DNA from: Chrysemys picta bellii
Taxonomy: Eukaryota > Chordata > Testudines > Emydidae
DNA length: 64,000 nucleotides
NCBI RefSeq assembly: GCF_011386835.1
Contig: NC_088809.1
Span: forward strand, 17,700,637 to 17,764,636
Direction: 5' to 3'
Notes under the pieces: model-generated
Databases searched by the model: none
What the model was told of the DNA's origin: nothing
The model's input: only the letters and a program-made list of their open reading frames with translations
Made by a program: the position numbers and the translations under genes
Shown: piece after piece, positions 14,601 to 28,300 of the stretch
Position numbering within the stretch: position 1 is the stretch's first letter
Layout of the letters: each line of letters begins with the position of its first letter

Positions 14601-17600
14601 ATTCATAGCTGCCTGAACTGTGGATTATATTCCTGCCTCCAGAATTAAGCGGAAACAGTATTTCTCTCAGAATTCCAAGAAAGGGCTGGAGTAAAATGTC
14701 ATCCAAATGCCAAGGGAGCAAGAATATGTTCAGAAGGCTATAGAGGACTGGATTCATCCATGAAATCATTATAATGTAGGGTCTCCCTCTACACCACAAA
14801 GAAAAGATAATTGCTTTATTGTTGGTGTAGAGAGGTTCTCTTAAGCATGTTATGAATAGCCCTTCTGATTTCTAGTGTCCCAGTAATTCTCACAGGGCGA
14901 TACTAGGATCACCACTGTAACAATCACTACTGCATCTGCCCTGTTTCTTTCTTCCCATCCTCCTTTTAGCATTCATCTCTTCACTCCTGGCAATCCTTCC
15001 TCCTGTGTTTGCTTCGGTCTTGCCTTTTCTTCTCCCCTTTTTGTACTTGCATTTTTACCTTCCTTTCTTCCACTTTATTCCCTCCCATTTCCTCCATTTT
15101 AGAGTTTCTTCTTAGCCCGCCCCCCCCCTTTACATTTTAGTCTATGTGGAGATGGTGGGCATAGTTGCTGAGCACAACTGCATTCCGTGACAGGAGAACG
15201 CGCCTGGGCTTTGAATTTGTCACCATATACAGTTATTAAAGGAACTGACAGATAGAACTCCCCAAAGTGGCACTTGCCTTGGTCAGCTCACAATGAAACT
15301 AACTAGAACTGTAATGTGTCAATTTCAATCTGCTGCATGGGGTCCAGGGAAATCTGTTCCTTACAGGAGCAAGTCCCTGAAAAATGTCTAAAGTTGATTA
15401 TACTGTAGCCTAACTGGCTACAGCCATTTTGGTCACTCACCTCTAAACTTTGTTTCCTGCATAACCCTTGGTGGACAAGGGGATCAGTGTTAGGCTCACT
15501 GTTAGACTTCTTCATCCTGTCCTGCACCACATTTGGCTCTCCCCTCTCCCACATCTCACAGTTGCTTTATATTGTCTTCTCTCCTTTTCATATCTCATCT
15601 TTTCTCTATATCTTTTCCCTTACTGCAAGGTCAAAACCACCTTTGAAGCAACAGTCAGATTCCTAAATCAGATCCCGTCTGCAGCCCTTCCAAGTGTAAT
15701 ACACTTTAGGGTTTCATGAAAAAGAAAGTTGACTCTGACTGTTCGTACTCAGGGGAGTCTCCATCTACATCAAGCACGCCTGATGCACAGAACTATCTTC
15801 AAATGGAAACTAACCAGGATCACATGAAGCTAGTCAATTTCCTTCTCCAGTTCCTTTGTAGCTGCTGGATTAAATACTACTGCTCCAGAGCAATTCAGAA
15901 GCACTGAACACAGAAGCTATACTGAGGCGGGAAGACAAAAGACAGACTACTTACCTCCTTCTGAAGCAGATTCCATTCTGTCTCACTAACTAAGCGGTAA
16001 CCACTAGGAGACACATAAGCACTCTCTACAACCTGTGTAACGCTGGAGAGAAGGGAAGCAGTCTCTTCTTGCTCTGGTGTCATTGCTTTGATTGCTTTTT
16101 CCTGATCTTTGGTTAACATGAATCCACTTGGCATTTGCAGAGACCCAAGGGAGGCAGTATCAAAGTTCTCAGACACTGAATCTGCTCCAACTAGTGGTCC
16201 AAAATCAGATTCATCCAGATTCCCAGCAGATTTTGCTTTGTGGTTGTATCCTAAAGTTTTGGACTGTAAAGATCCCGATGTCCCCAGGCTGTCTGTAGAC
16301 TGTGCTCTCCGAAGTCCATCTTTAAACAGATCATTGTCTGATTTATTGAAAGACTCACCAGAAGATAATAACAAGTCTGTGTCTAATGAATGGACTGATC
16401 CATGAGCGCTATTTAAATGTACCTGAAATTGAAAAAAAGGGAAGGTAAGCCAAATTCCTGTCTTTGCACTGGAAGTAACAGCAAAACAAATCGAATACTG
16501 GGCGCCAAACATCCGACATGATAGCTACTGATTTAAATTAGCTTTGGTGAGAACATTTGTGACAGCTGAAATTAAGAGTGAAGAGTAAAGATTCAGAACC
16601 AAATGGTATACGTAGCTACAGAGTTTTCCCAACATTGTTCTGCTAACAGAGCTCCACTTCCCTAGGAAGTGCACCTCCCTGCCAGCTCACTTAGCAGTGA
16701 AAAACAAGCTACACAACATAGTACCATATTGATTATTTACAAAATTCTGCTTATTAGTGAAAGCAAAATTCTACTGCCAGCTAGCACAAACATCTCCTTT
16801 TCTAGAGCAAAACTGGGCTTGATATCAACATCACTAACATTTAAAACAATTATTGTGAAATGATTATGAACTAAAGTCAACTGTATAAAAACAGGTGTAT
16901 GTTTTTTTCCCCCCTTTGCTTGTCGTATACAAAATATCCCTTTGTCCTCCTTGCTCAATATTTTTGTGAGATTTTAATTAAAGAACATGCTTCTCTTCTT
17001 AAACTACTGCAACGTATATAAATATATGCATGCATAAAGTAAAGTGGAAAATTGAATAAGGGTGGAATTAAATGTGTGCATGCACTGAGGATTCTAACAT
17101 CTCTACAAGCCATGTTAGCTTGATTCTCTGATCTACTCCTTAGAGTTGGGAGTCTGTGTATGTATTCTCTTAATCACAAAACCTAGAATTACAATGCTGT
17201 TTTCAAAAATATTTTCCAACATTTTGATTATTTCTGCTTTTAATTTAGAGATGTAAAGCAAATAGCATAGAAAAATCAGAGTCTTACTATTTTTTTCATC
17301 ATTCAGTCTAAATTCTTCTAGGTGTTCTTGGTGTCTGTTCCAGAAATAGCACTTTCTAGGGTTGCCAAGTGGGCTGTCTAAATGGAGGAACTTGTTCCTT
17401 CTAACAGTCTGTAAAAGGCTGACTTTTGGTAGTATTCAGGGTTCAGTATAAATTGTACCTATCTAAATTGGGTTTTTATTCAGTAACCCTTAAGGCAAAG
17501 GTACATGTGTGCAGATACAGAGCAGTAATTTTTCAGTCCATGGCGTGACTCTTATTCTTTCCTATTTTGAAGAACTGAATAGAAGGCACTGTGTAAATAA

Positions 17601-20600
17601 GTAGAACTAACCACTGTCATTTAATTCAAATTCTGATTAAAAAAAATCTGTATCTGAACAGAATTTGTAACATGCAAGCTTTAGCTCTAATGCAAATCTG
17701 AAATGAAGTTATTGATGGAAACTAAACAGCTTCTTAAATAAAATGGGCATGGTAGGCACTACTATTATGGAACAAAATATGCCATAGCATGAATTATGTT
17801 GTAGAGACTCAAGTCCATGTGTTAGGCTTGAAGTATTCTGCTCATGCTGTTAACATAAAACTAGGCAGGAATGGTCAGGATGTAAATTACCTTAATGTTA
17901 TTACAACTCTTAGAGGAAAGCATTTTATCACCACATTTTTCAACACAAAATTAATCAGTAGTATTCTTAAAGTCGTAATGCAACAATGGTACGTATTTTT
18001 AAAACAAAGAATCTCTAAGATTCTTCTGGATAAGGCTCAAATTCTGATCAAGAGAAAAGTCTGTTTGACAGTAAACTGCATCCCTATATGCAAGTTTTTG
18101 GAGAACTTCTAACAGTTTTTTTTTACTGATTGATGTTGACGAATATCTTTCTTTTTAAATGTTTTTAAAAATTCCATTTTGAATAATCATCCAAGAGAGT
18201 AAAGCTAAAACACTTTAATCTGACTAATAATATTGTTTAGTTTTTTTTCCTGCAAGGACCCTTGCAATAGAGAAAACCTTCGATAGAATTTACATTTCAC
18301 ACATTTAAAAAAAAAAAAAGTCAAATGCTGGCTTTTTTTGCATGTATTGATTCATTATTTAAAGCTTGTCTAAGACTTCCTGAAAAATAGCAGCTTCCTT
18401 TTTTACGTTACATTTTGCAGGAAATGCAACACAACACACATGCTTAAAATGGATATGCCTAAAAAGCATGCCTAAAGAGTTTACGCTGTAACCAAGAGGT
18501 GGAATTCTGTGTAGGTTACATGTCATTTTAAAAAGATACAGAGAAGGTAACTAGGCGGATGCTACAGTTTGTGCACACAAGCAAATGATCCATGACTTGT
18601 AAAGCCTATTAAATGTTCTACAGAAGAGAGCTTACAGCTGAAGTATATCAAATTGTGTGAATGACATGACTGATTTGTAGGAGTCATTACTTTCTGTATG
18701 TATCCAAGCAAGCCATACTCTCTACTCAGAGCATAAAATATTTAAGATATTCCAGCAGGCATGACTGCTAATGCTAAATAAATGCAGCTGTTTAAAAAAA
18801 AAAAAGGCAGTAGCAAATATTGTGTCCCAGGGAATTAAATTAAAGTAAAGTGTTCATAGACAAATGTTCTTTTCACTGGTTCCCAAATTCTTTAATTGGG
18901 GCACACAAATGCTAATGGCCTGCTGTACAGTTTATAAAACAGACTGTGAAAGCTAGCACTCTTATTGGAAGATGTGGGATAAAGCTAAGTCTCAATGATT
19001 AGGTTATAGTTGATTTCTCAACCAATTCCAAGGCATCATTACAAAAAACTGAAAAAAATCACTGACTCTTTCTCTTACTAAACAGTCTTCTAGAACCCAC
19101 GCCTTGTAGCATCCAATAGAGAAATGCATTCAAGCCAGCACACAAGGGGGAAAGTAGATTAAGGACCTGCATTCAATTTTAGACCGACCAAGACAAGGAA
19201 ATTCAAATTTAAATTTGTTTATCCTTAACTCATCACATCAAATCGAGGCCTTGCAAGTAATCTGAGAACAGTAATGATCCCAAACCACGTGTGCACTGCA
19301 GTGTTTATTCATAACAATTTGGTTTAAGGCAAAGTGAATTTGATAATTTTGTAGTTTAAAGTCAATTCTTTAAATTACATTTTTATATATGTTTATTTTT
19401 AATTATTTTAAAAACAAGTTTGTTAACAGCAAAAAGGGCTACTGAACTGCTGGTGAATAGCAATACTTCTGTGATGGCAAAAGTGCAAATTATCAAATAC
19501 TACTGACAATTTAAAAAAGAAAGATGACTGTGACTTCATTATGACAGCCCCGGGTGTCTTGCATGGCAGAAAGGTCTGAAACGTCTGTCTGCATTTTAGA
19601 CTAGTTTGGGATGTGTATTTTACATTTTGTATATGGTTATCAAATCAGCAGATTGTTAAACACTGTAAAGGTATATTAAACTCTCTCTCTCTCAAAATTC
19701 TCAGGCCTATGTTCTCTCAAAGCATGTGCAAGGCCATGCAAAGTCCCAAATCTATTTTTCAGGGCTTACATATAAGCTTTTACAGCATGGAACAAAGGTT
19801 TTTTTTAAGCAAAAATGTATCCTCACTAAGCTGCACATCCAAAAAATGAATGGTCAGGGAATCAGAGAGACTAAAGAAACGCTTAAAGAAAAAATGCATT
19901 TCAACTAGCCAAGTTTTATATTGTTTCTAAATTTCAAGTTGCGTATTCAATTTTACTTGCTTTTCACAAATGAACAATTGAGGCAATTTCAAATATTATT
20001 TCACGCTTCACAAAATGCACAGTAATAGTATAATTTACACAGTATATACCAAAAAAAATGGATTGTTGTCAATGGTATCTCTCTTCTTTGGCAGTTCTAA
20101 CGGGCTACTTAATACTGGGATACCCAGCTCAAGAAGACGCAACGAAACTTCAGTGCAGAGTCCTAGCTTCTGGATTGGATAGAGCAGCTTCCCTTTGGCT
20201 GCTAAAAACATGGGAACAGATCCTCAACTTGGGAAAATTGTTGTAGCTCAACTGAAGTTAATGGAGCCATGACATTTTACACCATCTGAAGATCTGTCTC
20301 AATTATTAGTTTATGGCCAAAGACAAATTTGATTGATACAAAATTAGCATGAAATTCACCAGGTACCAGTTAGCATGACAGAGAGAGGAAAATCTCATAT
20401 GTCATAATTTTGCTGGTTTTTAATGCAGAAGGCCTTAGACAGAGGATGGTCAGAAGTACAGGTTCTGATGCACACTTTCTAATTTTAATAATGTAATACA
20501 GTTCTGTTATACTGAAAATACAAAAAGTTATAATTCTAAAAAGCTTATCCATTGGAAGAGTCGTAGTTCAGTATTTATTCAAACAAATGCTATTCAAAAA

Positions 20601-23600
20601 TAGTCACCATTTAGTAGGAATTATAGCCAGCAGAGGATAAACAAATACATACTTATCAAGGGTGCTTACTGAACACCTTGGGAAATGCATACTGTACAAA
20701 GTTGTTCTGAACTACTCATTTGTTTTACCTCTTCATTAAGGAACTGTGTAAGGGATTCTTCATGGGTTAGAGAGCATATTACTTTTGTTTCATCATCTGG
20801 ATCTTGTTGTTTCTGTTTCTTCCCTTTGCTAAGTCGCTGCTGTTCATCGTCTTCCTAGAAGCAAGTTGTAAACAAAAAAGCATTTAAACAGGATTCATTT
20901 CTGGCTTATTCCACAGGAATCTGAACTTGGTGGTCATCACATGAACTCCCCTAATAAATCAAACTGCAGAGGGAAGGTAACTGGGAGGGACACTGATGGG
21001 AGAAAAACAAATATCACTTTTACAAGAGAAAGCTTCTACTTTAGCTCAGTGTGGCACCATATACCTCTCTCACTACTGGTGGCTGATTCATGGATCCACA
21101 GTGAGCTTTGTTCCAAAAGGAATTGCTTATTTACTTCCCTTCTTATGTCAAGTACCATGAAACAGGTAAAAACCCAAAACTGCTTAAGCTGGTTATCCTA
21201 TGGAACTTGCTAGCAACATGCCTGTACACACTGAATGGTCCCAACTCCATTAACAAAAGCATGGAAATCAGAACAAAACTAGATGAAATTAACCTCTTTA
21301 GGCGCATTGAAAAATGCAAAGAAACCATACAAGATGACAAACATCAAGGAATTTTTTTTTTTTTTTTAAATTGTGATCTTGAAGCACACACAAAATCCTC
21401 AGCATAAGAAAATTTAACCTTTCTTTCTAGTAGCACTTGCAACAAAGTCCTTTTAATTTATTCAGGGGCCAATCACTGTTTAGAAAAAATACAAGGCTAT
21501 CAAAACCTGCCATTCCAATTTCCTTGACCCAGGCCTTGGATACTGGAGGTGACTCCCAAGCTTAATCTCAAGCCACTCTTACATTTCCATGTAATGAACT
21601 TGACAGCATTGCCACACAACTATACCCGTATACTGGTATGCCAGTATTTATCTATCAGTTTTTCAGAAACTTAGACAGAACCTTTTAATAATTTCTTAGA
21701 AGGTGTAACTAATATATTTTACAAAGTATAGCCTAAATTAAGAGCCAAAATCATGTGTTCTCCTGTCCACAGATTGTACATTTAATAACTATTATATCAT
21801 ATTAACTCAACAATGTCACACTATAAATAGAGTGAAGACACAAGAAACCTGATCCTTCTTTTTCAGTTCTTCAACTTGTCGGAGCTGTTCAGAGGTCAGA
21901 ACGATTTCCATACGTTGCATGTCCCTCATCAACAAACGCTGAGACTCCAAGAACTGGTCATTGGCCCTCTGCCAGGTATGTTTCAATTGGTTATGCTGCT
22001 GTCGCTCTTGGTCTAACAGATGGCAGACTATTCAGAAAGCAAAAAGTTTATTCTTAATTGGATTGTAATGGTTGACCATTTTACTTTTCTCCAGACAGTC
22101 TTGGGAATTAAAGTAACTGTTAGGACTCTATGCAGAAAATAAATTAATCTGAGTTTAATAATTGAAACCTATTAGGCTTTCTAAAGTCCCAAGAGTTGAT
22201 AGGGTTAGAGGCATGAGTTACTAACAATAATATTCTTAACTAGGACACATTATTTCAATGCCCAGAAGCTGAAGAATGATAGGAATTTATCATAAGCAAA
22301 ATTACGAATGCAATCTGTCTCAGGAGTTCATTTATTTCAAAGGAAAATTTGCCTCTTCATACTCCTTTTTAGTGGTATTACATGGTATTTGCAGTTGCAC
22401 ATGAGCACAAATGTGCACGTAGGCATACATCCTCCTTTCCCATTATTCACACAACTCTGACATAAGAGTGTATGCTGATTAGAGTTGGGATCATGCCCTT
22501 TTGAGTTTCAACAGTCCTTGGCATACTGTGTTACTAGAAACACATATTACTGTTACTAATAATTCTACCCAGGGATACCAGAAAAATCAGGATAACAATG
22601 AGAGCAAAGGCTGTGATACCATCAGAGCCTAGTACAAGTTCAACAAGTACAAGTGAAAATAAGTGGATCACCCACTGCAAATATATGGAACAGTATTAGA
22701 ATCATTTGTTGGGTAGAAACTTCAAGTGCCTTAGTGTTTAAAATATTTGGTCAGTAAGCCAAGATAAGAAACCAAGAGAAAAAGCTTTGTCTACATTGTC
22801 TTCCAAATCTTTAGCGTAGGCAAAAGTCAGACTGACTGCTGTTATGTAGTTACCTTCATGAAGTTCTTTCCGTAATTTCTCAGCATCTTCTTGCAAGACT
22901 GATTTCTGAGTATTCAGAACAGCCACATACATCTCTAAATCTGTCCTACATGACTTCTCAGCTTCCAGGTAATGGTTCAGTTCTTTAACCTGAGGAAGGT
23001 AAGTGAAGCGGGGGGGGGGAGGGAGGGCATAACAATTTAGCGTTACAATTATAGAGATTTCATTTTTGTTATATATTACTGTATTGACTGTTGTGATTAT
23101 GTGTAGTTGATGAGCTCAACTTTATTTATAGGAATAACAAATAACTGACAATCTATTGTGCAAGGACAATACATATTTAGATCATTATGTAAATTAGTTC
23201 CTCATTTATGTTCAGAGTATATAAGTATATAGTTAGAGATTTGGCAGGTAGCACTGAACCATGATGGCAACTTTGAGTATTTACATGCTGACTACAGTGA
23301 CTCCAGAGTATCCCTACTAAAATCATGTATTGAGTCCTTGTATTTTGACATCCCCAGACAGTTAATTTATCTTTAAATAGCAAAAGCAAGCAGATCATTA
23401 ACAGTTTAAATGCTTTCCAGTAACACTGTTTTGGCAGCCAGGAGTAGGAACATATTACTGATCAGGAACATCTTATGCTGCATTTACATTCATAATGCTA
23501 AGGGCATATTAGTAGCGTGCCAAGAGCCGGAAGGCTACATGTGCATATAAGTATATATAAATGCTAGAATAAGAAATATATGCAGCCATATTATAAAGCT

Positions 23601-25293
23601 TGTACTTCTTTGCTACATCTAGACAATAGAAATTGAGTACAATGGCAAAATCCTGCAGTTACACAGAAAGGACAGCTGGCGGCCACCTTTCAAGATCTTG
23701 TCGTTTACATCCGGTCCCAAAGCCACACACTGTCCATAGCTGAAGCAGAACAGCTGAAATTCAAAAGGGGACAAGTTCTCCGAACGTATTTTGAAATAAA
23801 AATAATAATGGCTACAAGAGTCTCTAGTAAAGAATAAAATTGTCAGACACATAGATAGATGAACATAATCTGTTGGGGAAGAGTCAACATGGTTTTTGTA
23901 AAGGGAAATCATGTCTCACCAATCTACTAGAATTCTTTGAGGGGGTCAACAAGCATGTGGACAAGGGGGATTCAGTGGATATAGTGTACTTAGAGTTTCA
24001 GAAAGCCTTTGAGAAGGTCCCTCACAAAAAGCTCTTAAGCAAAGTAAGCTGTCATGGGATAAGAGGGAAGGTCCTCTCTTGGATTGGTAACTGGTTAAAA
24101 GATAGGAAACAAAGGGTAGGAATAAATGGAAAGCAGTAAATAGTGGTGTCCCCCAGGGGTCTATACTGGGGGCCCAGTCCTATTCAACATATTCATAAAT
24201 GATCCGGAAAAAGGGGTAAATAGTGAATGGCAAAATTTGCAGATGATACAAAACTACTCAAGATAGTTCAGTCTCAAGAAGACTGAAGAACTACAAAAGG
24301 ATCTCACAAAACTGGGTGCCTGGGCAACAAAATGACAGATGAAATTCAATGTTGATAAATGCAAAATAATGCACATTGGAAAACATAATCCCAACTATAC
24401 GTATAAAATGATGGGGTGTAAATTAGCTGTTACCACTCTAGAAAGATCTTGGAGTCATTGTGGATAGTTCTCTGAAAACATCCACTCAATGTGCAGCAGC
24501 AGTCATAAAAGTGAACAGAATGTTGGGAATCATTAAGAAAGGGATAGATAATAAGACAGAAACTATCATATTGCCTCTGTATAAATCCATGGTACCACCC
24601 ACATCTTGAATACTGCGTGCAGATGTGGTCGTCCCATCTCAAAAAAGATATATTGGAATTGGAAAAGGTTCAGAAAAGGGCAACAAAAATTATTAGGGGT
24701 ATGGAACATCTTCCATATGAGGAGCGATTAATAAGACTGGGACTTTTCAGCTTGGAAAATAAATGACTAAGGGAGGATAGGATAGAGGTCTATAAAATCA
24801 AAACTGGTGTGGAGAAAGTATAAATAAGGAAGTGTTATTTACTCCTCATAACACAAGAACTAGGGTCACCAAATAAAATTAATAGGCAGGAGATTTAAAA
24901 CAAACAAAAGGAAGTATTTTTTCCACACAACACACAGTCAACCTGTGGAACTCCTTGCCAGAGGATGTTGTGAAGGCCAAGACTATAACAGGGCTCAAAA
25001 AAGAACTTGATAAATTCATGGAGGATAGGTCCATCAGTGGCTATTAGCCAGGATGGGCAGGGATGATGCCCCTAGCCTCTGTTTGCCAGAAGCTGGGAAT
25101 GGGCAACAGGGGATGGATCACTTGATGATTACCTGTTCTGTTCATTCCCTCTGGGGCACCTGGCATTGGCCACTGTTGGAATACAGGATACTGGGCTAGA
25201 TGGACCTTTGGTTTGACTCAGTATGGTCGTTCTTATGTTCTCTGCTGTGCCATACGAGAAGGGTCTTGTGGTCACTTAGTCTGTGCCTCCATA

Positions 25294-25325
<32 letters not shown>

Positions 25326-28300
25326 ACCCTACAAAATAGGGAAAAATTTGTACTTCCCTAACTCACAAAACGTGTTGTATTAATATAGGTGGAATATATG
25401 GGTCAAAGGTATTAATATAACCCAGTCACTGTTTAATATTAAACAGTGTTAAGCAAGGTTCTGGGTCTGGTATACAGTTTGCTTTGTACCATGACATATA
25501 CACCATTAAAATAATAAATTATTACAACTGTAGTTTAAATTCATCAGGATTTGTGAGGCAAGCAGATACCAAGGGTGGGACCATATGTAAAAAGTACCTA
25601 AGAATAGCAGACAATGAACTAAGCAGTCATAAGTCTTTGATTTCTTATGAAAACTATAGCATCCTAACACAACAACATGAAATCAAAACTACCAGACAAC
25701 TCTGGAGGGGTTCCCAGGAGCTTACCCCGATCGTCCACAACTTTAGGTGTAACACCATGACATGACATGGAAGTCATGACAGATGCCCAGAAGTACAGTT
25801 CCAAGATCACCTTCCTGCTGCAACAGACCATAAATGTTGGGGCCACATTTTCGCACACTAGGATGCAAATAACTCCCACTGACTTTGGTAAGGGTTACTC
25901 AATCTGTGGGGTGGGAAATAGAACTCCTGGAAGATTGACATGGGGAGGGGTGGAAAAGCAGGAGACAGAGACTGCTCTCACTGATTGACTCCTGCCTGAA
26001 AAGCATACAAATTTGGGAAAACAGTTGTGTGAGCTCCCAGATAGATCTGAGGGACTTCAACAGGCCAAAAAACCAAAACCAAACGATCACTCGCTATATA
26101 CCATCTGGCAAGGCTCAGGCCAACCTAGCGCCTAAATAATACTTTGCACCTTATGAACAATAGAAATTGATGAAATTAAAACTAAAACTTCAACATATTT
26201 GTGAGGCAAGTAAGTGGAGGCAAGGGATCAAAGAGTCAGAGAAGTATGTCTGGCAAGGACTTACTTGCTATGCAAGACAAACTGCAATCCTTCCTGATGG
26301 TGCAAGAAGGATGACTGAAACATCCAATACGTGAACTTTAGATGGACAAAATGTTGGAGCTGAACAACAGCATTAAAGATCTAAGTCAGCATTAATGGTG
26401 TCAACTATCACCTCATTTGGTGGGAAATACTTTACAAAATGAAACCCATCATAAAAAAAAAAACCCACACCACACAGTTACAAGTTTTACAAAATTCAGG
26501 CTCGTGTACCTATTTTGTGGGTATCCCACTAGGAGAGAGACAGATTCCTGTAACATTGATGAAGTTGCTACCAAAATTGCTCATCCTGAATAATGTAGAT
26601 GATCAATTATGTTTAGACAGAAGCTACTGAATACTTGTAAAAGAACAGGATGAAAAGAATAATTCCAGATACTACTATCATAATCTTTATGAAGAAAGTC
26701 CTGACAACTTTGGAAAACAAGAATTTATAAGAGGGAGAGGAATGGATTCACGTTTTCCCTGACTTCAGTCTAACAATGCAAATCAAGAGTGAGGCACTAA
26801 GGGGAAAAAGCAGAATCTTATTCCCAGACAAAAAACAAAAATCATCTTCTGGATGAGAAGCCTGTAAACTGGAAAGAATCCGCGAGGAACATGAGGAAGA
26901 GAAACACAAATCACTGATGAGTATGGTCTGCCAGTCAGACTGGTGTGCTTTTTCCCCCTCTTCAAGAAAAAGAAAAAAAAAAAAAAAAAGATGTAGATTG
27001 TTCTGTATGTGAGGGACATCCATTAGCCTTTGAAATGGATGTATACTGTAAGTTTGCAAGGCAGGCTAATACTTTACTTACCTTTCTTGTAGCTCCTGAA
27101 TACTCTGGATCTTTTGGGAATTTCAGTATATTTGATTTCTAAGATGGAAAAACAGATGCTTCAATTGCCACCTTCCCCTCCCCATAAACAGTAGACAAAA
27201 CGCAGCTAATCTGTGGCAATATAGGGCTCGTTTCTTTATTCCCTTTGGCTGATTTTTTTTTAGAAAATTGGGTTAAACATGTCTTCTAGCCTAATGGATG
27301 GAGCAAAAATTTTGGATAAGTAAAGCTTTATAGAAAAAATGCTAGAAGTTGCTGCTAAGAGATCAATGTAAGATGTAACAAAATTCTAAGAAAGTGAATC
27401 TAGCAACCTCTGGAGGGGAAGCCCCAGTTCTAGAAGAGTAAAAACACCGATTACAAAACTTCCTTTGTGGCTTTAAATGGCCTAGAATGTAGTGACACCT
27501 AATTGCTTGAGAGGACAGACTATATCTACCTATACGGAGCTTTATTACGGATATTTCTGACCATCTAAACTACATGAGCTCAGCTTTAAGCATGAATCAT
27601 GTTTACACGTTACCAGATCCTCAAAATAGAAACACAGCTTAATATGTATAGTCTAGATAAATAGTATAGTTTTATTTGCAAGACAAGGGCAGACACTTAA
27701 ATTGTTCATTTCCCACTTCACATTACATCTTTATTTGTGTATCTGACGCAAAGTTTGCAATCAGTGGTTTGTATCAATAAAACTGCCATAATGCAAGATG
27801 CACATTCTCTCTGCAGATATAGATTAAAATGGTTAGAATTTCACCTCACCTTTGAAGCCTCCTGTTCTTTTATCTTTTCTTCAGCTTCTGTTAGTTTTTC
27901 CTTTAAAACTGCGATCTCTTTCTCCATAGGCATCACGACTGAACGAAGTTTCTCAGCATCCTCTTGGGCCTGAAATCAGTTGGTAATGTGTTAATGCAAC
28001 ATATTACTTTGCAATAAAAACAAAAAGTCGTCTTCCACAAGAGAAATGAACAAAACCGATATGCCAAAAATCAAACCACACTTTTGCTTATAATATTTGT
28101 TATATTACTTATATATTTAGCTAGTCCCAAGTGTTCTCTAGGATAAAATAAAATTCGTCCCATTCGTTGAAAGCAATGTAATTGGCCAAATTCATCCATG
28201 GATGTACATGTGTCTGCTTTTACAGGAGAAAGCTAGTACATCTTTCCCCTTCCTAACTAGAACGATCATGAGTTTTAAAACATGTACATAGAGTTATTCT

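Noticed and set aside
16109..16405. 98-codon plus-strand frame
   Set aside because: Shadow of RABEP1 exon 9 on the other strand.
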